Source: Domibacillus antri (GTDB lineage Bacteria > Bacillota > Bacilli > Bacillales > Domibacillaceae). Taken from it: DNA of 64,000 bases. The position numbers and the translations under genes were made by a program. Location: positions 1 to 64,000 of the forward strand of contig NZ_MSDU01000015.1 of assembly GCF_001936625.1 (NCBI RefSeq). The letters run 5' to 3'. Below are positions 34,459 through 43,081 of the stretch, in pieces; the first letter of the stretch is position 1, and each line of letters opens with the position of its first letter. A model generated the notes under the pieces. That model saw nothing but the letters and a program-made list of their open reading frames with translations. It was not told where the DNA came from and ran no database searches.

Positions 34459-34660
34459 GGGGCTGTCTCAAAAGCCTCTTAAATGAAGAATCAGCTGTCC
34501 CATGGTATAATCAATAAAAGTAGCCTTTGTGCTGCTCATAAAAATTCGCCTCCGTAATGTTGGTTTGGTCACTTACATTATATCGGATGAGGCGATTTTT
34601 TTGTGCATAAAAACAGGGCTGCCTCAAAAGTCAGTTTCTACTGACTTTTGGGACAGCCCC
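34459..34660. mobile_element. 202-bp internally deleted IS1182-like element (MITE-like)
   Basis: The ends are inverted repeats GGGGCTGTCTCAAAAG (34459-34474) and, inverted, GGGGCTGTCCCAAAAG (34645-34660), 15 of 16 identical. Reading on the minus strand from 34660 there is a subterminal hairpin, then ACGGAGG and an ATG at about 34540 opening a 23-codon frame (MSSTKATFIDYTMGQLILHL, then RGF and stop). The YTMGQL start resembles IS1182-family transposases, after which the frame runs straight into the other terminus. The body of the transposase is therefore deleted. No clear target duplication was found. Confidence 0.68.
34608..34660 (-). terminator. pheT terminator formed by the element's end
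   Basis: Directly after the pheT stop the element's terminus folds into a hairpin of about 20 pairs (GGGCTG, then CAAAAGTCAGT, loop AGAA, and the complement, with minor mismatches), followed by GTTTTT on the minus strand. Confidence 0.75.
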
Positions 34661-34667
34661 TTTCTCT

Positions 34668-37082
34668 TTATGCGCGAAGTTCAGCGCCTGCTTGTTCTTT
34701 TAAGGCAGCAAGAACTTTTTCATGAACAGCTGTTACTTCTTCATCTGTTAATGTTTTTTCCGGATCAGCATATGTCAGCGCGAATGCGACGGATTTTTTG
34801 CCTTCTTCCATCCGTTCTCCTTCATATACATCAAACACCCGAACGCTTGTTAAGAGCGAGCCGCCTGCCTGCTTAATAACGGTTTCAAGCGATGCAGCTT
34901 CGACTGTGCTCTCCACAACGAGTGCGATATCGCGGCCAATGGACGGGAAGCGCGGGATCGGCACATAGGAGAGATCTTCACGGTCTGCATTTAAAAGCAT
35001 GTCAAGTTTTAATTCAAACAAATACGCTTCTTTCAAATCCATTTCTTTCGCCAAAGAAGGGTGAAGCTGTCCAACCACACCGATGGGTTCAGCGTCAAGC
35101 AGCACTTCCGCTGTGCGGCCTGGATGGAATCCTTCCGGCGCCGATTTCTGGAATGTCAGGCGGTCCGCAAGTCCGATGCGGGCGGCCAGTCCTTCAACAA
35201 TTCCTTTTACCGTAAAGAAATCAGCCGCTTTCTTTTCTCCTTGCCATAGGTGCTCATGCCACATGCCTGTGATGACACCGGCGAGACGCTCTTCTTCTTT
35301 CGGCTGCACATTCTCGCCTTCATTTAAATAAACGGAGCCTGTTTCATATAAAGCGGCAGATGCCATCTGACGGGCATTGTTATACGCAGCTGCTTCGATC
35401 AAATGCGGCAGCAGGCTTTCACGCAAGTACGCGCGTTCTTCACTCATCGGCATCGCAAGTGCCACCGGCTGACGCACTTCAAGCGCAAATTGAGCAGCGC
35501 GTTTTTCAGACGTTAATGAATACGTCACCGCCTGGTTGAAGCCTGCTCCTTCTAAATATCGTCGGACAACGCGGCGTCCGAGCTGATAAGGAGATAATCC
35601 TCCCGGCTGGGATTCTCCTTCCGGCAGTGTGAGCGGAATGTGATCATAACCGTATAGGCGCGCCACTTCTTCCGTCAAGTCTTCCGGAATCGTGATGTCA
35701 CTGCGTCGTGTCGGCACGGTGACGGTGATTTCATTGCCGTTTGTTTCCGTATCAAATTGCAGACGGCGGAAAATGTCTTCTACACCGCCCATTTGAAGAT
35801 CGGTTCCAAGACGTGTATTTAACCGTTCAAGTGTAATGGACACTTTTTTCGGTTCAACATTTAATTCACCTGCAACAACGCTCCCTGAAAGCACTGTTCC
35901 ACCTGCGAGTTCAGCCATTAATTCAGCAGCTCGGTCACAGGCAGCCTGAACGCGTGCAGGGTCTACCCCTTTTTCGAATCTTGCACTTGCTTCAGAGCGA
36001 AGCCCGTGTGCTTTGGACGCTGTGCGGACAATTTGGCCATCAAAGTAGGCAGATTCAATTAATACATTCACTGTGCCCTCATGAACTTCCGAGTTCGCGC
36101 CGCCCATTACTCCTGCAAGGGCAACCGGCTCTTTGCCGTTTGTAATGACAAGCTGATCCGCTGACAGCGTGCGCTCCGTATCATCAAGTGTCACGAATTT
36201 TTCGTCTTCATCGGCACGGCGGACAACAATTTCATTTGAACCGAGACGGTCAAGGTCAAATGCATGAAGCGGCTGGCCGTATTCCATCAATACGTAATTT
36301 GTAATATCGACGACGTTATTGTGAGGACGTACGCCGGCATTCATTAAAAATGTCTGCATCCAAAGCGGCGACGGACCAATTTTAACATTTTTGACAACGC
36401 GTGCAATGTAAAGCGGGTTGTCTTCCGGTGCATCAATTCGAATTTGAATCGAATCCGCGGCTTTTTCAGTTGATTCAGCCGGGTTAGGCTGCGGAAGTTT
36501 CACGTCACGCCCTAAAATTGCCGCTACTTCATATGCTACACCGATCATGCTGAGTGCGTCTGATCGGTTTGGTGTAAGGGACAGTTCAAGAATGGCATCG
36601 TCACGGTTTAACGCCGCAAGCGCATCTTCTCCCGGTGTCACATCGTTCGGGAAATTGAAAATGCCTTCCGCATATTCTTTCGGTGTCAGCCGGCTTTCTA
36701 TACCGAGCTCGGATAACGAGCAGATCATGCCGTTTGATTCTTCACCGCGCAGTTTCGCGCGTTTAATTTTAAAATTCCCCGGCAAAACCGCTCCCGTTTT
36801 TGCCACCGCTACATATTGCCCGGCATCGACATTTTTCGCGCCGCAAATAATTTGTACAGGCTCCTCTTCTCCCACATCCACAAGACACTTGCTTAATTTA
36901 TCCGCATTCGGGTGCTGCTCGCGCGATTGGACATACCCGACCACGATATTTTTCATCTCAGAAGCGGGTGTTTCCACTCCTTCCACTTCAATGCCGGCAC
37001 GGGTAATTTTTTCCGCCAGTTCCTGCGGTGTTACGCCCGACAGATCGACATACTGCTCGAGCCATTTATATGAAACAAACAT
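34668..37082 (-). CDS. pheT: Phenylalanyl-tRNA synthetase beta subunit
   Basis: 804 residues, the standard length. Order of domains: tRNA-binding OB fold (about 40-150, with VGYVQSREQHPNADKLSKC), B3/B4 editing domain (about 210-385), B5, a catalytic-like core, and a C-terminal ferredoxin-fold anticodon domain (FPSIGRDIALVV). It pairs with PheS as an alpha2-beta2 enzyme and hydrolyses mischarged Tyr-tRNA(Phe). Second gene of the T-box-controlled pheST operon, 14 nt after pheS. Confidence 0.96.
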   Translation of the reverse strand: MFVSYKWLEQYVDLSGVTPQELAEKITRAGIEVEGVETPASEMKNIVVGYVQSREQHPNADKLSKCLVDVGEEEPVQIICGAKNVDAGQYVAVAKTGAVLPGNFKIKRAKLRGEESNGMICSLSELGIESRLTPKEYAEGIFNFPNDVTPGEDALAALNRDDAILELSLTPNRSDALSMIGVAYEVAAILGRDVKLPQPNPAESTEKAADSIQIRIDAPEDNPLYIARVVKNVKIGPSPLWMQTFLMNAGVRPHNNVVDITNYVLMEYGQPLHAFDLDRLGSNEIVVRRADEDEKFVTLDDTERTLSADQLVITNGKEPVALAGVMGGANSEVHEGTVNVLIESAYFDGQIVRTASKAHGLRSEASARFEKGVDPARVQAACDRAAELMAELAGGTVLSGSVVAGELNVEPKKVSITLERLNTRLGTDLQMGGVEDIFRRLQFDTETNGNEITVTVPTRRSDITIPEDLTEEVARLYGYDHIPLTLPEGESQPGGLSPYQLGRRVVRRYLEGAGFNQAVTYSLTSEKRAAQFALEVRQPVALAMPMSEERAYLRESLLPHLIEAAAYNNARQMASAALYETGSVYLNEGENVQPKEEERLAGVITGMWHEHLWQGEKKAADFFTVKGIVEGLAARIGLADRLTFQKSAPEGFHPGRTAEVLLDAEPIGVVGQLHPSLAKEMDLKEAYLFELKLDMLLNADREDLSYVPIPRFPSIGRDIALVVESTVEAASLETVIKQAGGSLLTSVRVFDVYEGERMEEGKKSVAFALTYADPEKTLTDEEVTAVHEKVLAALKEQAGAELRA

Positions 37083-37096
37083 GTGTATACTCCTCC

Positions 37097-38131
37097 TTAT
37101 TCATGTACGGAAAATTGCTGTAAGAAACGAAGATCATTCGTGTAAAAATGGCGGATATCATCGATGCCGTATTTCAGCATCGCAATGCGCTCCTGCCCCA
37201 TACCAAAAGCAAATCCTGAATATTTCGTTGAATCAAAGCCGGCCATTTCCAGTACGTTCGGGTGAACCATACCGGCTCCAAGCACTTCAATCCAGCCTGT
37301 TCCTTTACAGATCGAGCAGCCTTTGCCTCCGCACATGCAGCTCACATCCACTTCAACAGATGGCTCTGTAAACGGGAAGAAGCTTGGACGGAGACGAATT
37401 TCGCGGTCGGCGCCAAACATTTTTTTCGCAAACGCGTCAAGCGTTCCTTTCAAATCGCTCATGCGGATGTTTTCGCCAACGACAAGTCCTTCGATCTGGT
37501 TAAATTGATGGGAGTGCGTCGCGTCATCGCTGTCGCGGCGGTACACTTTACCCGGGCAAATGATTTTAACAGGACCTTTCCCTGCATGTTTCAGCATTGT
37601 CCGTACTTGCACTGGCGATGTATGTGTACGCATTAACAGCTCTGATGTAATGTAAAATGTATCCTGCATATCACGTGCCGGATGGCCTTTTGGCAGATTG
37701 AGTGCCTCAAAGTTATAGTAATCCTGTTCCACTTCCGGCCCTTCTGCGATCGTATAGCCCATCCCGATAAATAAGTCTTCTATTTCTTCTGTAATGCGTG
37801 TCAGCGGATGGTGTCCGCCCGCTTTCACCGGACGCCCCGGCAATGTGACATCGATCGATTCCTTCGCGAGCTGCTCTTCAATTGCCGCCACTTCAAGCGT
37901 CACCTGCTTTTCTTCAATGGCCTTCGTAATGTCTTCACGCACCACATTGACGAGCGCACCCATTTTCGGACGTTCTTCGGCAGATAATTTACCCATTCCT
38001 TTTAATACTTCAGTAACCGGTCCTTTTTTCCCTAAATACGCCACGCGCACATCGTTTAGCTCTTTCAAATTCGCTGCGGCTGCCACTTTTTCCAGCGCTT
38101 CTGCTTGCAGCTGCTTTAATTGTTCTTCCAT
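37097..38131 (-). CDS. pheS: Phenylalanyl-tRNA synthetase alpha subunit
   Basis: 344 residues. It contains the class II catalytic core: [34 protein letters not shown] (motif 1 region), [36 protein letters not shown] (motif 2) and [22 protein letters not shown] (motif 3). The N-terminal 85 residues form the coiled-coil arm that contacts tRNA(Phe). GGAGG precedes the ATG. Leader holds a T-box (38160-38429). Confidence 0.97.
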   Translation of the reverse strand: MEEQLKQLQAEALEKVAAAANLKELNDVRVAYLGKKGPVTEVLKGMGKLSAEERPKMGALVNVVREDITKAIEEKQVTLEVAAIEEQLAKESIDVTLPGRPVKAGGHHPLTRITEEIEDLFIGMGYTIAEGPEVEQDYYNFEALNLPKGHPARDMQDTFYITSELLMRTHTSPVQVRTMLKHAGKGPVKIICPGKVYRRDSDDATHSHQFNQIEGLVVGENIRMSDLKGTLDAFAKKMFGADREIRLRPSFFPFTEPSVEVDVSCMCGGKGCSICKGTGWIEVLGAGMVHPNVLEMAGFDSTKYSGFAFGMGQERIAMLKYGIDDIRHFYTNDLRFLQQFSVHE

Positions 38132-38159
38132 ATTGATTCCTCCTTTTTGGACAAATAAA

Positions 38160-38429
38160 AAAGCCCCGTTCCCGGAAAGGGACGAGGCTTCTAAATCGCG
38201 GTACCACCCTTTTTAACGCGCAAACGTGCGCATTCACTTCATTCGGATAACGGCTGTTTAAAACCGGGGTGCCTTTACGCCAAAGCGGTCCTAGCACCGG
38301 CTCGGGAGGTGAACTTCTGCCGTCTCTTTTTAAAAATGCTTGCAGTCTAAGGCATTTTCTCCCTAAAAAAAAGAGGCGCGGCGTACTTTTCTCCGTCACA
38401 GCCTTTTCATTATCAAATTCACACTCATT
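38160..38429 (-). promoter_or_regulatory. T-box riboswitch of pheST
   Basis: The minus-strand leader contains the T-box sequence AAGGGTGGTACCGCGATTT (38194-38212) just before a terminator hairpin (AGCCTCGTCCC paired with GGGAACGGGGCT, then six U, near 38156-38191). In stem I the likely specifier is TTC (38311-38313), followed by AC and CTCCC, which pairs with the upstream GGGAG. This fits tRNA(Phe). It fills most of the 323-bp gap between pheS and ysgA. Confidence 0.92.
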
Positions 38430-38458
38430 ATTATAGACAACCCGATTTTGAAATTCAA
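38430..38458 (-). promoter_or_regulatory. Sigma-A promoter of pheST
   Basis: TTGAAT (38453-38458), a 17-bp spacer and a perfect TATAAT (38430-38435) on the minus strand. The -35 overlaps the ysgA stop codon. Confidence 0.8.
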
Positions 38459-39210
38459 TTGTTTTCCCGAAAATGATAAAGAAGAATACCAGCTGCGACT
38501 GCCACATTGAGCGATTCGCTGCGGCCGAAAATCGGAATGTATACATTTTTTGTTGTTTCTCGAAGCAGTTCAGGGCGGACACCGCTTCCTTCGTTGCCGA
38601 CAATCAAAGCAAACGGACCTGCCTGCTCATTCCGGTAATCGGATGCGCCTTCAAGCGCTGTTCCGTAAACGGGAATGCCTCTCTCTTTAACCTCCTGCAC
38701 CGCTTCCGCCAAGTCCATCGCGATGACCGGCACATGAAAATGGCTTCCTTGAGCAGAACGGAGCACTTTTGGATTGTACATATCCGCACTGCCCGCTCCG
38801 AGGACAACAGCGTCCAATCCGGCCGCATCTGCCGTGCGAATCATGGTGCCGATATTGCCGGGGTCCTGCACAGCGTCAATGAATAAAAATGTCTTTCCTT
38901 CAGCCAATGCTGTTCCGCCCGATTTCCGGCACACCGCAAATACACCTTGTCCGTTTTCCGTGTCAGACAATTTTGCGGCGGCTTCCGGTGAGATCATGGT
39001 TATCTTTACATCATCTGTGTTCCAGGATGCCGGAATCACCGCTTCTTCCGAAAATAATAGTTCTTCAATGTATTCCTTGTGATGAAGTGCTTCTTCGACT
39101 AAATGAAACCCTTCCAAAAAATAGAGCCCTGTTTGATCCCGCTCTTTTTTAGTCAGTAATTTTTTTACTTGTTTTATATGTGGATTGCTGGCCGATTGGA
39201 TGTAATTCAC
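38455..39210 (-). CDS. ysgA: TrmH/SpoU-family RNA 2'-O-methyltransferase (YsgA)
   Basis: 251 residues from GTG with AAAGGGG nine bases upstream; the ATG at 39276 lacks a ribosome site. N-terminal substrate-binding domain (1-95) with HIKQVKKLLTKKERDQTGLYFLEGFHLVEEAL, then a SPOUT knot with the three motifs VQDPGNIGTMIRTADAAGLDAVVLG, FALIVGNEGSGV and IPIFGRSESLNVAVAAGILLY. It methylates a ribose in rRNA or tRNA; the exact site is unknown. Position before pheS matches B. subtilis ysgA. Confidence 0.92.
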   Translation of the reverse strand: MNYIQSASNPHIKQVKKLLTKKERDQTGLYFLEGFHLVEEALHHKEYIEELLFSEEAVIPASWNTDDVKITMISPEAAAKLSDTENGQGVFAVCRKSGGTALAEGKTFLFIDAVQDPGNIGTMIRTADAAGLDAVVLGAGSADMYNPKVLRSAQGSHFHVPVIAMDLAEAVQEVKERGIPVYGTALEGASDYRNEQAGPFALIVGNEGSGVRPELLRETTKNVYIPIFGRSESLNVAVAAGILLYHFRENN

Positions 39211-39251
39211 GTTGAAATCCCCTTTCACCGATTTATTATAGCATTTTTCCT

Positions 39252-39280
39252 GTATAACATAAGCCGCTCCGGTCAAAATA
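39252..39280 (+). promoter_or_regulatory. Candidate sigma-G promoter of sspI
   Basis: GTATA (39252-39256), a 17-bp spacer and CAAAATA (39274-39280) fit the forespore sigma-G pattern (GHATR, CATWHTA) at all but one base. It leaves a very short leader before the ribosome site AAGGAGG. Confidence 0.5.
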
Positions 39281-39302
39281 AGATAAACAAGGAGGGAAAA
39301 AA

Positions 39303-39506
39303 ATGAATTTACGAAATGCCATTATAAACAATCTGCAAGGCCAAAGCGCGAATCAGCTGTCTGAAACGATTCAAGACGCGGTCGCAAAAGGAGAAGAAAA
39401 AACGCTGCCCGGTCTCGGGGTGATGTTTGAATTGTTCTGGAAAAACAGCCAAAATGATGAAAAGCAGGCAGTTCTTCAAAAGATGGCCGCTGCTCTTCAG
39501 TCTTGA
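39303..39506 (+). CDS. sspI: Small acid-soluble spore protein I
   Basis: 67 residues, matching SspI (about 71 in B. subtilis): MNLRNAIINNLQG, then the conserved GEEKTLPGLGVMFELFW and a helical end. It is a minor forespore protein packed into the spore core. AAGGAGG before the ATG. Divergent from ysgA and convergent with ysdC, the same setting as in B. subtilis. Confidence 0.93.
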   Translation: MNLRNAIINNLQGQSANQLSETIQDAVAKGEEKTLPGLGVMFELFWKNSQNDEKQAVLQKMAAALQS

Positions 39507-39515
39507 CCGTTCAGT

Positions 39516-39554
39516 AAAAAGAGGCCTTCCTGCGATTAGCAGCGGCCTCTTTTT
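39516..39554. terminator. Bidirectional terminator between sspI and ysdC
   Basis: An 11-bp stem (39516-39526 with 39544-39554) has A-runs on one side and T-runs on the other, so it can serve both convergent genes. The ysdC stop follows immediately. Confidence 0.85.
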
Positions 39555-40640
39555 TTAATCAAACGTAATCTTATTGACCGTGTCACGATCGAGGCGGAAA
39601 ATGACTTCCCCGAGAAGCTTCACTGCATTTTCGTAATCATCGCGGTGAAGCATCGCCGCATGACTGTGAATGTAGCGCGTCGCAATCGTTACGGATAGGG
39701 TCGGAACACCATTTCCTGTTTTGTGAATTTCACCGGAATCCGTACCGCCGCCTGCCATCGAATCAAATTGATACGGAATATTGAGTTCGTCGGCCACATC
39801 GGTTACAAAATCACGCAGTCCTTTATGCGACACCATGGATGCATCGTATAAAATAATTTGCGGACCTTTGCCCATTTTGCCCATCGCTTCTTTTTCCGTC
39901 ACGCCAGGTGTGTCGCCCGCAATGCCGACATCAACAGCAAACGCGATATCCGGTTCAATCATATGAGCCGATGTTTTCGCCCCGCGCAAGCCCACTTCTT
40001 CCTGCACCGTGCCGACACCATACACGATATTTGCATGCTTTTTATCTTTCATATATTTTAATACATCAATGGCAATGGCACAGCCGATGCGGTTATCCCA
40101 TGCTTTGGCAAGCAGCATTTTTTCGTTATTCATGACCGTGAATTCGAAATACGGCACGACCATATCACCCGGACGGACACCCCATTCCGCGGCTTCTTCA
40201 CGGCTGGACGCTCCGATATCGATAAACATGTCTTTTATATCAACCGGTTTTTTGCGTGCTTCCGGAGGCAGAATATGCGGCGGTTTTGAGCCGATCACAC
40301 CCGTCACATCCCCTTTTTTTGTCACAATTGTAACCCGCTGTGCCAGCATGACCTGACTCCACCAGCCGCCTACTGTCTGAAAGCGGATAAATCCCTTTTC
40401 ATCGATGCGCGTTACCATAAACCCGACTTCATCTAAATGGCCGGCCACCATAATTTTCGGCCCGTTTTCAGCACCGGTTTTTTTTGCCACTAAACTTCCC
40501 AAGCCATCCGTTGTGACTTCATCCGCATGCGGTTCAATATATTTCTGCATGACATGACGGACTTCACGCTCGCTGCCAGCAATGCCTTTTGCATCCGTCA
40601 AGTCTTTCAGCATCGTTAACGTTTCATCGAGTTTCTTCAT
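39555..40640 (-). CDS. ysdC: M42-family metallo-aminopeptidase (YsdC)
   Basis: 361 residues. Zinc-site motifs of the M42 (glutamyl aminopeptidase/endoglucanase-like) family: [58 protein letters not shown] and [22 protein letters not shown]. These enzymes form large tetrahedral dodecamers that degrade short peptides. About 70% of residues look identical to B. subtilis YsdC by eye. ATG with AAGGAGAG. Confidence 0.94.
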   Translation of the reverse strand: MKKLDETLTMLKDLTDAKGIAGSEREVRHVMQKYIEPHADEVTTDGLGSLVAKKTGAENGPKIMVAGHLDEVGFMVTRIDEKGFIRFQTVGGWWSQVMLAQRVTIVTKKGDVTGVIGSKPPHILPPEARKKPVDIKDMFIDIGASSREEAAEWGVRPGDMVVPYFEFTVMNNEKMLLAKAWDNRIGCAIAIDVLKYMKDKKHANIVYGVGTVQEEVGLRGAKTSAHMIEPDIAFAVDVGIAGDTPGVTEKEAMGKMGKGPQIILYDASMVSHKGLRDFVTDVADELNIPYQFDSMAGGGTDSGEIHKTGNGVPTLSVTIATRYIHSHAAMLHRDDYENAVKLLGEVIFRLDRDTVNKITFD

Positions 40641-40655
40641 TAAATATGCTCTCCT

Positions 40656-41141
40656 TTAATAACCTGATTTTTGCCGCTCGTAATTCACTTCATTTTTTGC
40701 CATGTATGCCGCTTCCACTTCCTCCGGTGAAAATCCGAGCATGTCTCCCAGCGTAAAATACCGGTCCATAAGCGACTGATAATAGGAAGCCGATTTTTCT
40801 TTTTTGAACGCATGAACAGCCTCCATGACAAGGAGAAACTGTTCTGTCTGTTCTTCAGCAGCTGATTCAAACGACGGTTTCGTTTGATCAAATCCCGCAA
40901 TTAACCCAAGAGATAAAATGAAATGGACACCATCAACGAATTCTTCTAAAATAATGTTCCGTTCAGAAGGCCCTTTTGTGCTCCAAAATTTGAAACAGCG
41001 GGTTTCATTGGCCAGTTCGCCGATTTCAACGAGTAAAGCCAACACTTTTTGATTAAATAAATCCGCGCCGGTCAGGTTGTGTCCTTCTTCTATGTAACGA
41101 TCAAGGCCGCGCTGCATCTCAAACAGTTTTTCGATCTTCAT
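40656..41141 (-). CDS. Dimeric dUTPase (MazG-like all-alpha NTPase)
   Basis: 161 residues from ATG with AGGGGGAG; the frame opens further but overlaps ysdA. The all-alpha dUTPase/MazG signatures are EIGELANE near 48-55 (metal-binding glutamates), CFKFWS and LEEFVDGVHFILSLG near 80-95. It should hydrolyse dUTP to dUMP, keeping uracil out of DNA and feeding thymidylate synthesis. The ATG overlaps the ysdA stop by 4 nt. The family call is firm; the substrate is inferred. Confidence 0.87.
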   Translation of the reverse strand: MKIEKLFEMQRGLDRYIEEGHNLTGADLFNQKVLALLVEIGELANETRCFKFWSTKGPSERNIILEEFVDGVHFILSLGLIAGFDQTKPSFESAAEEQTEQFLLVMEAVHAFKKEKSASYYQSLMDRYFTLGDMLGFSPEEVEAAYMAKNEVNYERQKSGY

Positions 41142-41404
41142 ATTACTCCCCCTATCATACCCAAAATGACGAGATCCATAACCGCCAGCACAGGCATGCC
41201 GTATTTGAACGCGGCGTGTTTTGTTTTGTGGCGGCGCGTCTGCATGGCAAGCCAGCTTCCCGGCGCCCCGCCTGCCAGCGCCAGCATCCAAAGCGCAGAT
41301 TCACTCGTCCGGTACTGGTGTTTTTGCGCTTTTTTCTTATCGTTTGCCATGACGATATAGGCAATGAAATTGATAAATAGAAAATAAAGAAAGATGATCG
41401 GCAT
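41138..41404 (-). CDS. ysdA: DUF1294 membrane protein (YsdA)
   Basis: 88 residues with an N-terminal helix (3-19), a short basic loop, TSESALWMLALAGGAPGSWLAMQTRRHKTKHAAFKYGMPVL (the DUF1294 core, described only here in part) and a C-terminal helix. The function is unknown. ATG with GGAGGTG. Corresponds to B. subtilis ysdA near rplT. Confidence 0.87.
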   Translation of the reverse strand: MPIIFLYFLFINFIAYIVMANDKKKAQKHQYRTSESALWMLALAGGAPGSWLAMQTRRHKTKHAAFKYGMPVLAVMDLVILGMIGGVI

Positions 41405-41465
41405 CAGCGCACCTCCATGATTATTGTAGCAAACTTCCTCTTAAAACGCATGATCAGCAAATGAG

Positions 41466-41586
41466 GGCCGGACTAATTTTTCCCAGGCCGGATTATGCGG
41501 CGCCATGGCCGAATAAATCTTTTTCCGGCCATAGCAGCCCTTTTTCGGCCCATATACTCTTTTTTCGGCCCTGGCAGCTGGTTTTC
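41466..41586. repeat. Degenerate 20-bp-period tandem array, six units
   Basis: Units begin with GGCC at 41466, 41486, 41507, 41527, 41547 and 41567; all are 20 bp except one of 21. Most end in a T-run plus C (TTTTTC). On the minus strand the unit reads GGCCGAAAAA-AGAGTAT-like. It fills the gap between ysdA and the rplT terminator and has no reading frame of its own. Confidence 0.75.
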
Positions 41587-41597
41587 TATCCAATAAA

Positions 41598-41627
41598 AAA
41601 CTGCCCCGAAATGATTCGGGACAGTTT
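41598..41627 (-). terminator. Intrinsic terminator after rplT
   Basis: A 13-bp stem with one mismatch or wobble (41598-41610 with 41615-41627) and a tetraloop is followed by a U-tract on the minus strand. Confidence 0.85.
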
Positions 41628-41638
41628 CATCAGTTATC

Positions 41639-41995
41639 TTAACCGAGTTGTTTTTTGGCTGCTTCAGCAAGCTGAGCAAATGCTTTTTCATCGCTAATAG
41701 CAAGGTCAGCAAGCATTTTTCGGTTTACTTCGATGCCGGCAAGTTTCAAACCGTGCATTAAACGGCTGTAAGAAAGACCGTTCATGCGGGCAGCTGCGTT
41801 AATACGTGTGATCCACAATTTGCGGAAATCACGTTTTTTCTGACGACGATCCCGGTATGCATATTGCAGGGATTTCATCACTTGCTGATTGGCAACTTTA
41901 TATAAACGATGTTTCGAACCGAAATAACCTTTTGCTAACTTAAGAACCTTTTTACGACGTTTGCGTGTTACAGTACCGCCTTTTACGCGTGGCAT
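41639..41995 (-). CDS. rplT: 50S ribosomal protein L20
   Basis: 118 residues, standard length. [20 protein letters not shown] and the [21 protein letters not shown] region are typical. It binds 23S rRNA early in assembly and also represses its own operon by binding the infC leader. GGAGG precedes the ATG. Third gene of infC-rpmI-rplT. Confidence 0.98.
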   Translation of the reverse strand: MPRVKGGTVTRKRRKKVLKLAKGYFGSKHRLYKVANQQVMKSLQYAYRDRRQKKRDFRKLWITRINAAARMNGLSYSRLMHGLKLAGIEVNRKMLADLAISDEKAFAQLAEAAKKQLG

Positions 41996-42030
41996 ACTAT
42001 TTCCCTCCTAATGATGTTACGTTAATTTTC

Positions 42031-42228
42031 TTACAGATTATCGAGCATGTGGCGAATGCGTTTGAAATCGCCTTTAGAAACCATTGCGCTTTTACGCAAT
42101 TTACGTTTTTGTTTCGTAGACTTGTTTGCGAACAAGTGGCTTGTGTAACCGTGTGAACGTTTCAATTTACCTGAACCTGTTTTTTTGAAACGTTTGGCAG
42201 AACCACGGTGAGTTTTCATTTTTGGCAT
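42031..42228 (-). CDS. rpmI: 50S ribosomal protein L35
   Basis: 65 residues, highly basic, starting [24 protein letters not shown], typical of L35. Between infC and rplT with GAGGAGG before the ATG. Confidence 0.97.
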   Translation of the reverse strand: MPKMKTHRGSAKRFKKTGSGKLKRSHGYTSHLFANKSTKQKRKLRKSAMVSKGDFKRIRHMLDNL

Positions 42229-42251
42229 TTCGACTTCCTCCTCAAACTGGT

Positions 42252-42770
42252 TTACTTTTCGTTTTTCGGCGCCATAATAAGGAACATACTACGGCCATCC
42301 ATTTTCGGCTTAGACTCAATTGTCGCAACGTCCTTGCAAGCTTCTGCAAAGCGGTCAAGTACACGCTGGCCGATTTCTTTATGGGTAATCGCACGTCCTT
42401 TAAAACGGATCGACGCTTTTACCTTATCACCCTTTTCCAAAAACTTAATCGCATTGCGAAGTTTTGTATTGAAGTCATGGTCATCAATCGTCGGACTGAA
42501 ACGCACTTCTTTCAATTGGATGATTTTTTGATTTTTACGGGCTTCCTTCTCTTTCTTCTGCTGTTCGAATTTGAATTTGCCGTAATCCATTATGCGGGCT
42601 ACAGGCGGTTTCGCGTTCGGTGCAACAAGCACAAGATCGAGATTAACACGTCCGGCAATTTCAAGAGCTTCACGCTTTTGCTTAATGCCGAGCTGTTCGC
42701 CGTTTTGATCGATCAGGCGTACTTCGCGGGCACGGATGCCTTCATTTACATTCATATCTTTGCTAATAAT
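42252..42770 (-). CDS. infC: Translation initiation factor IF-3
   Basis: 172 residues using an ATT start. GGAGGTGG lies three bases before this ATT, and the product then begins [20 protein letters not shown], which aligns with Geobacillus IF-3 (MISKD). An ATT start is the hallmark of infC, where IF-3 inhibits its own translation. IF-3 splits ribosomes and checks initiator tRNA. The N domain (1-75), linker with [10 protein letters not shown], and C domain ([13 protein letters not shown] region) are all present. A neighbouring ATT at 42767 is the alternative. Confidence 0.92.
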   Translation of the reverse strand: MISKDMNVNEGIRAREVRLIDQNGEQLGIKQKREALEIAGRVNLDLVLVAPNAKPPVARIMDYGKFKFEQQKKEKEARKNQKIIQLKEVRFSPTIDDHDFNTKLRNAIKFLEKGDKVKASIRFKGRAITHKEIGQRVLDRFAEACKDVATIESKPKMDGRSMFLIMAPKNEK

Positions 42771-42775
42771 AAGCC

Positions 42776-42990
42776 ACCTCCAGGGTATTTTAGAAAACAC
42801 TGTTTAAAAAGATGAGCGCGCAGCTGCATGAAAAAGGCGGAGCATCTAAAGTAGATGCCCCGCCAGTAAAAAGCTGTCCAAACAGCTTTGTCGTTTACCA
42901 TGTCAACCTGCCGACTTTTTTATCAGACGAGGTGAGAAGCGGGCGCTTCTGCTTTCTTTTATCGCGTGTTCTATTCACCTAAGCAACTGT
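42776..42990 (-). promoter_or_regulatory. L20-type autoregulatory leader of infC-rpmI-rplT
   Basis: The leader ends in a strong terminator, a 13-bp stem with one wobble (42836-42848 with 42852-42864) followed by five U, about 60 nt before infC. Upstream lie further paired segments (AAAGCTGTTTGGACAGCTTTTT and CAGAAGCGCCCGCTTCTC). In Bacillus this leader binds L20 to favour termination. A weak promoter (TGGACA, 17 bp, TACAGT) may lie near 42980-43010. Confidence 0.72.
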
Positions 42991-43081
42991 ATCATATATT
43001 CTCTCAAATGTCCAGAGGCGCAATTGAAAGAACCAACGTTTTAAATAATACCATTGCTTACGAAAAAACACAACTCTTTTT

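Noticed and set aside
34387-34667. A functional transposase gene in the rnhC-pheT gap
   Set aside because: Only 23 codons of a transposase-like start remain before a stop at the opposite terminus, so the element cannot move on its own.
38010-38603. 197-codon minus-strand frame across the pheS leader
   Set aside because: It overlaps the T-box, the ysgA end and pheS in another frame; its residues are read from structured RNA and it has no ribosome site.
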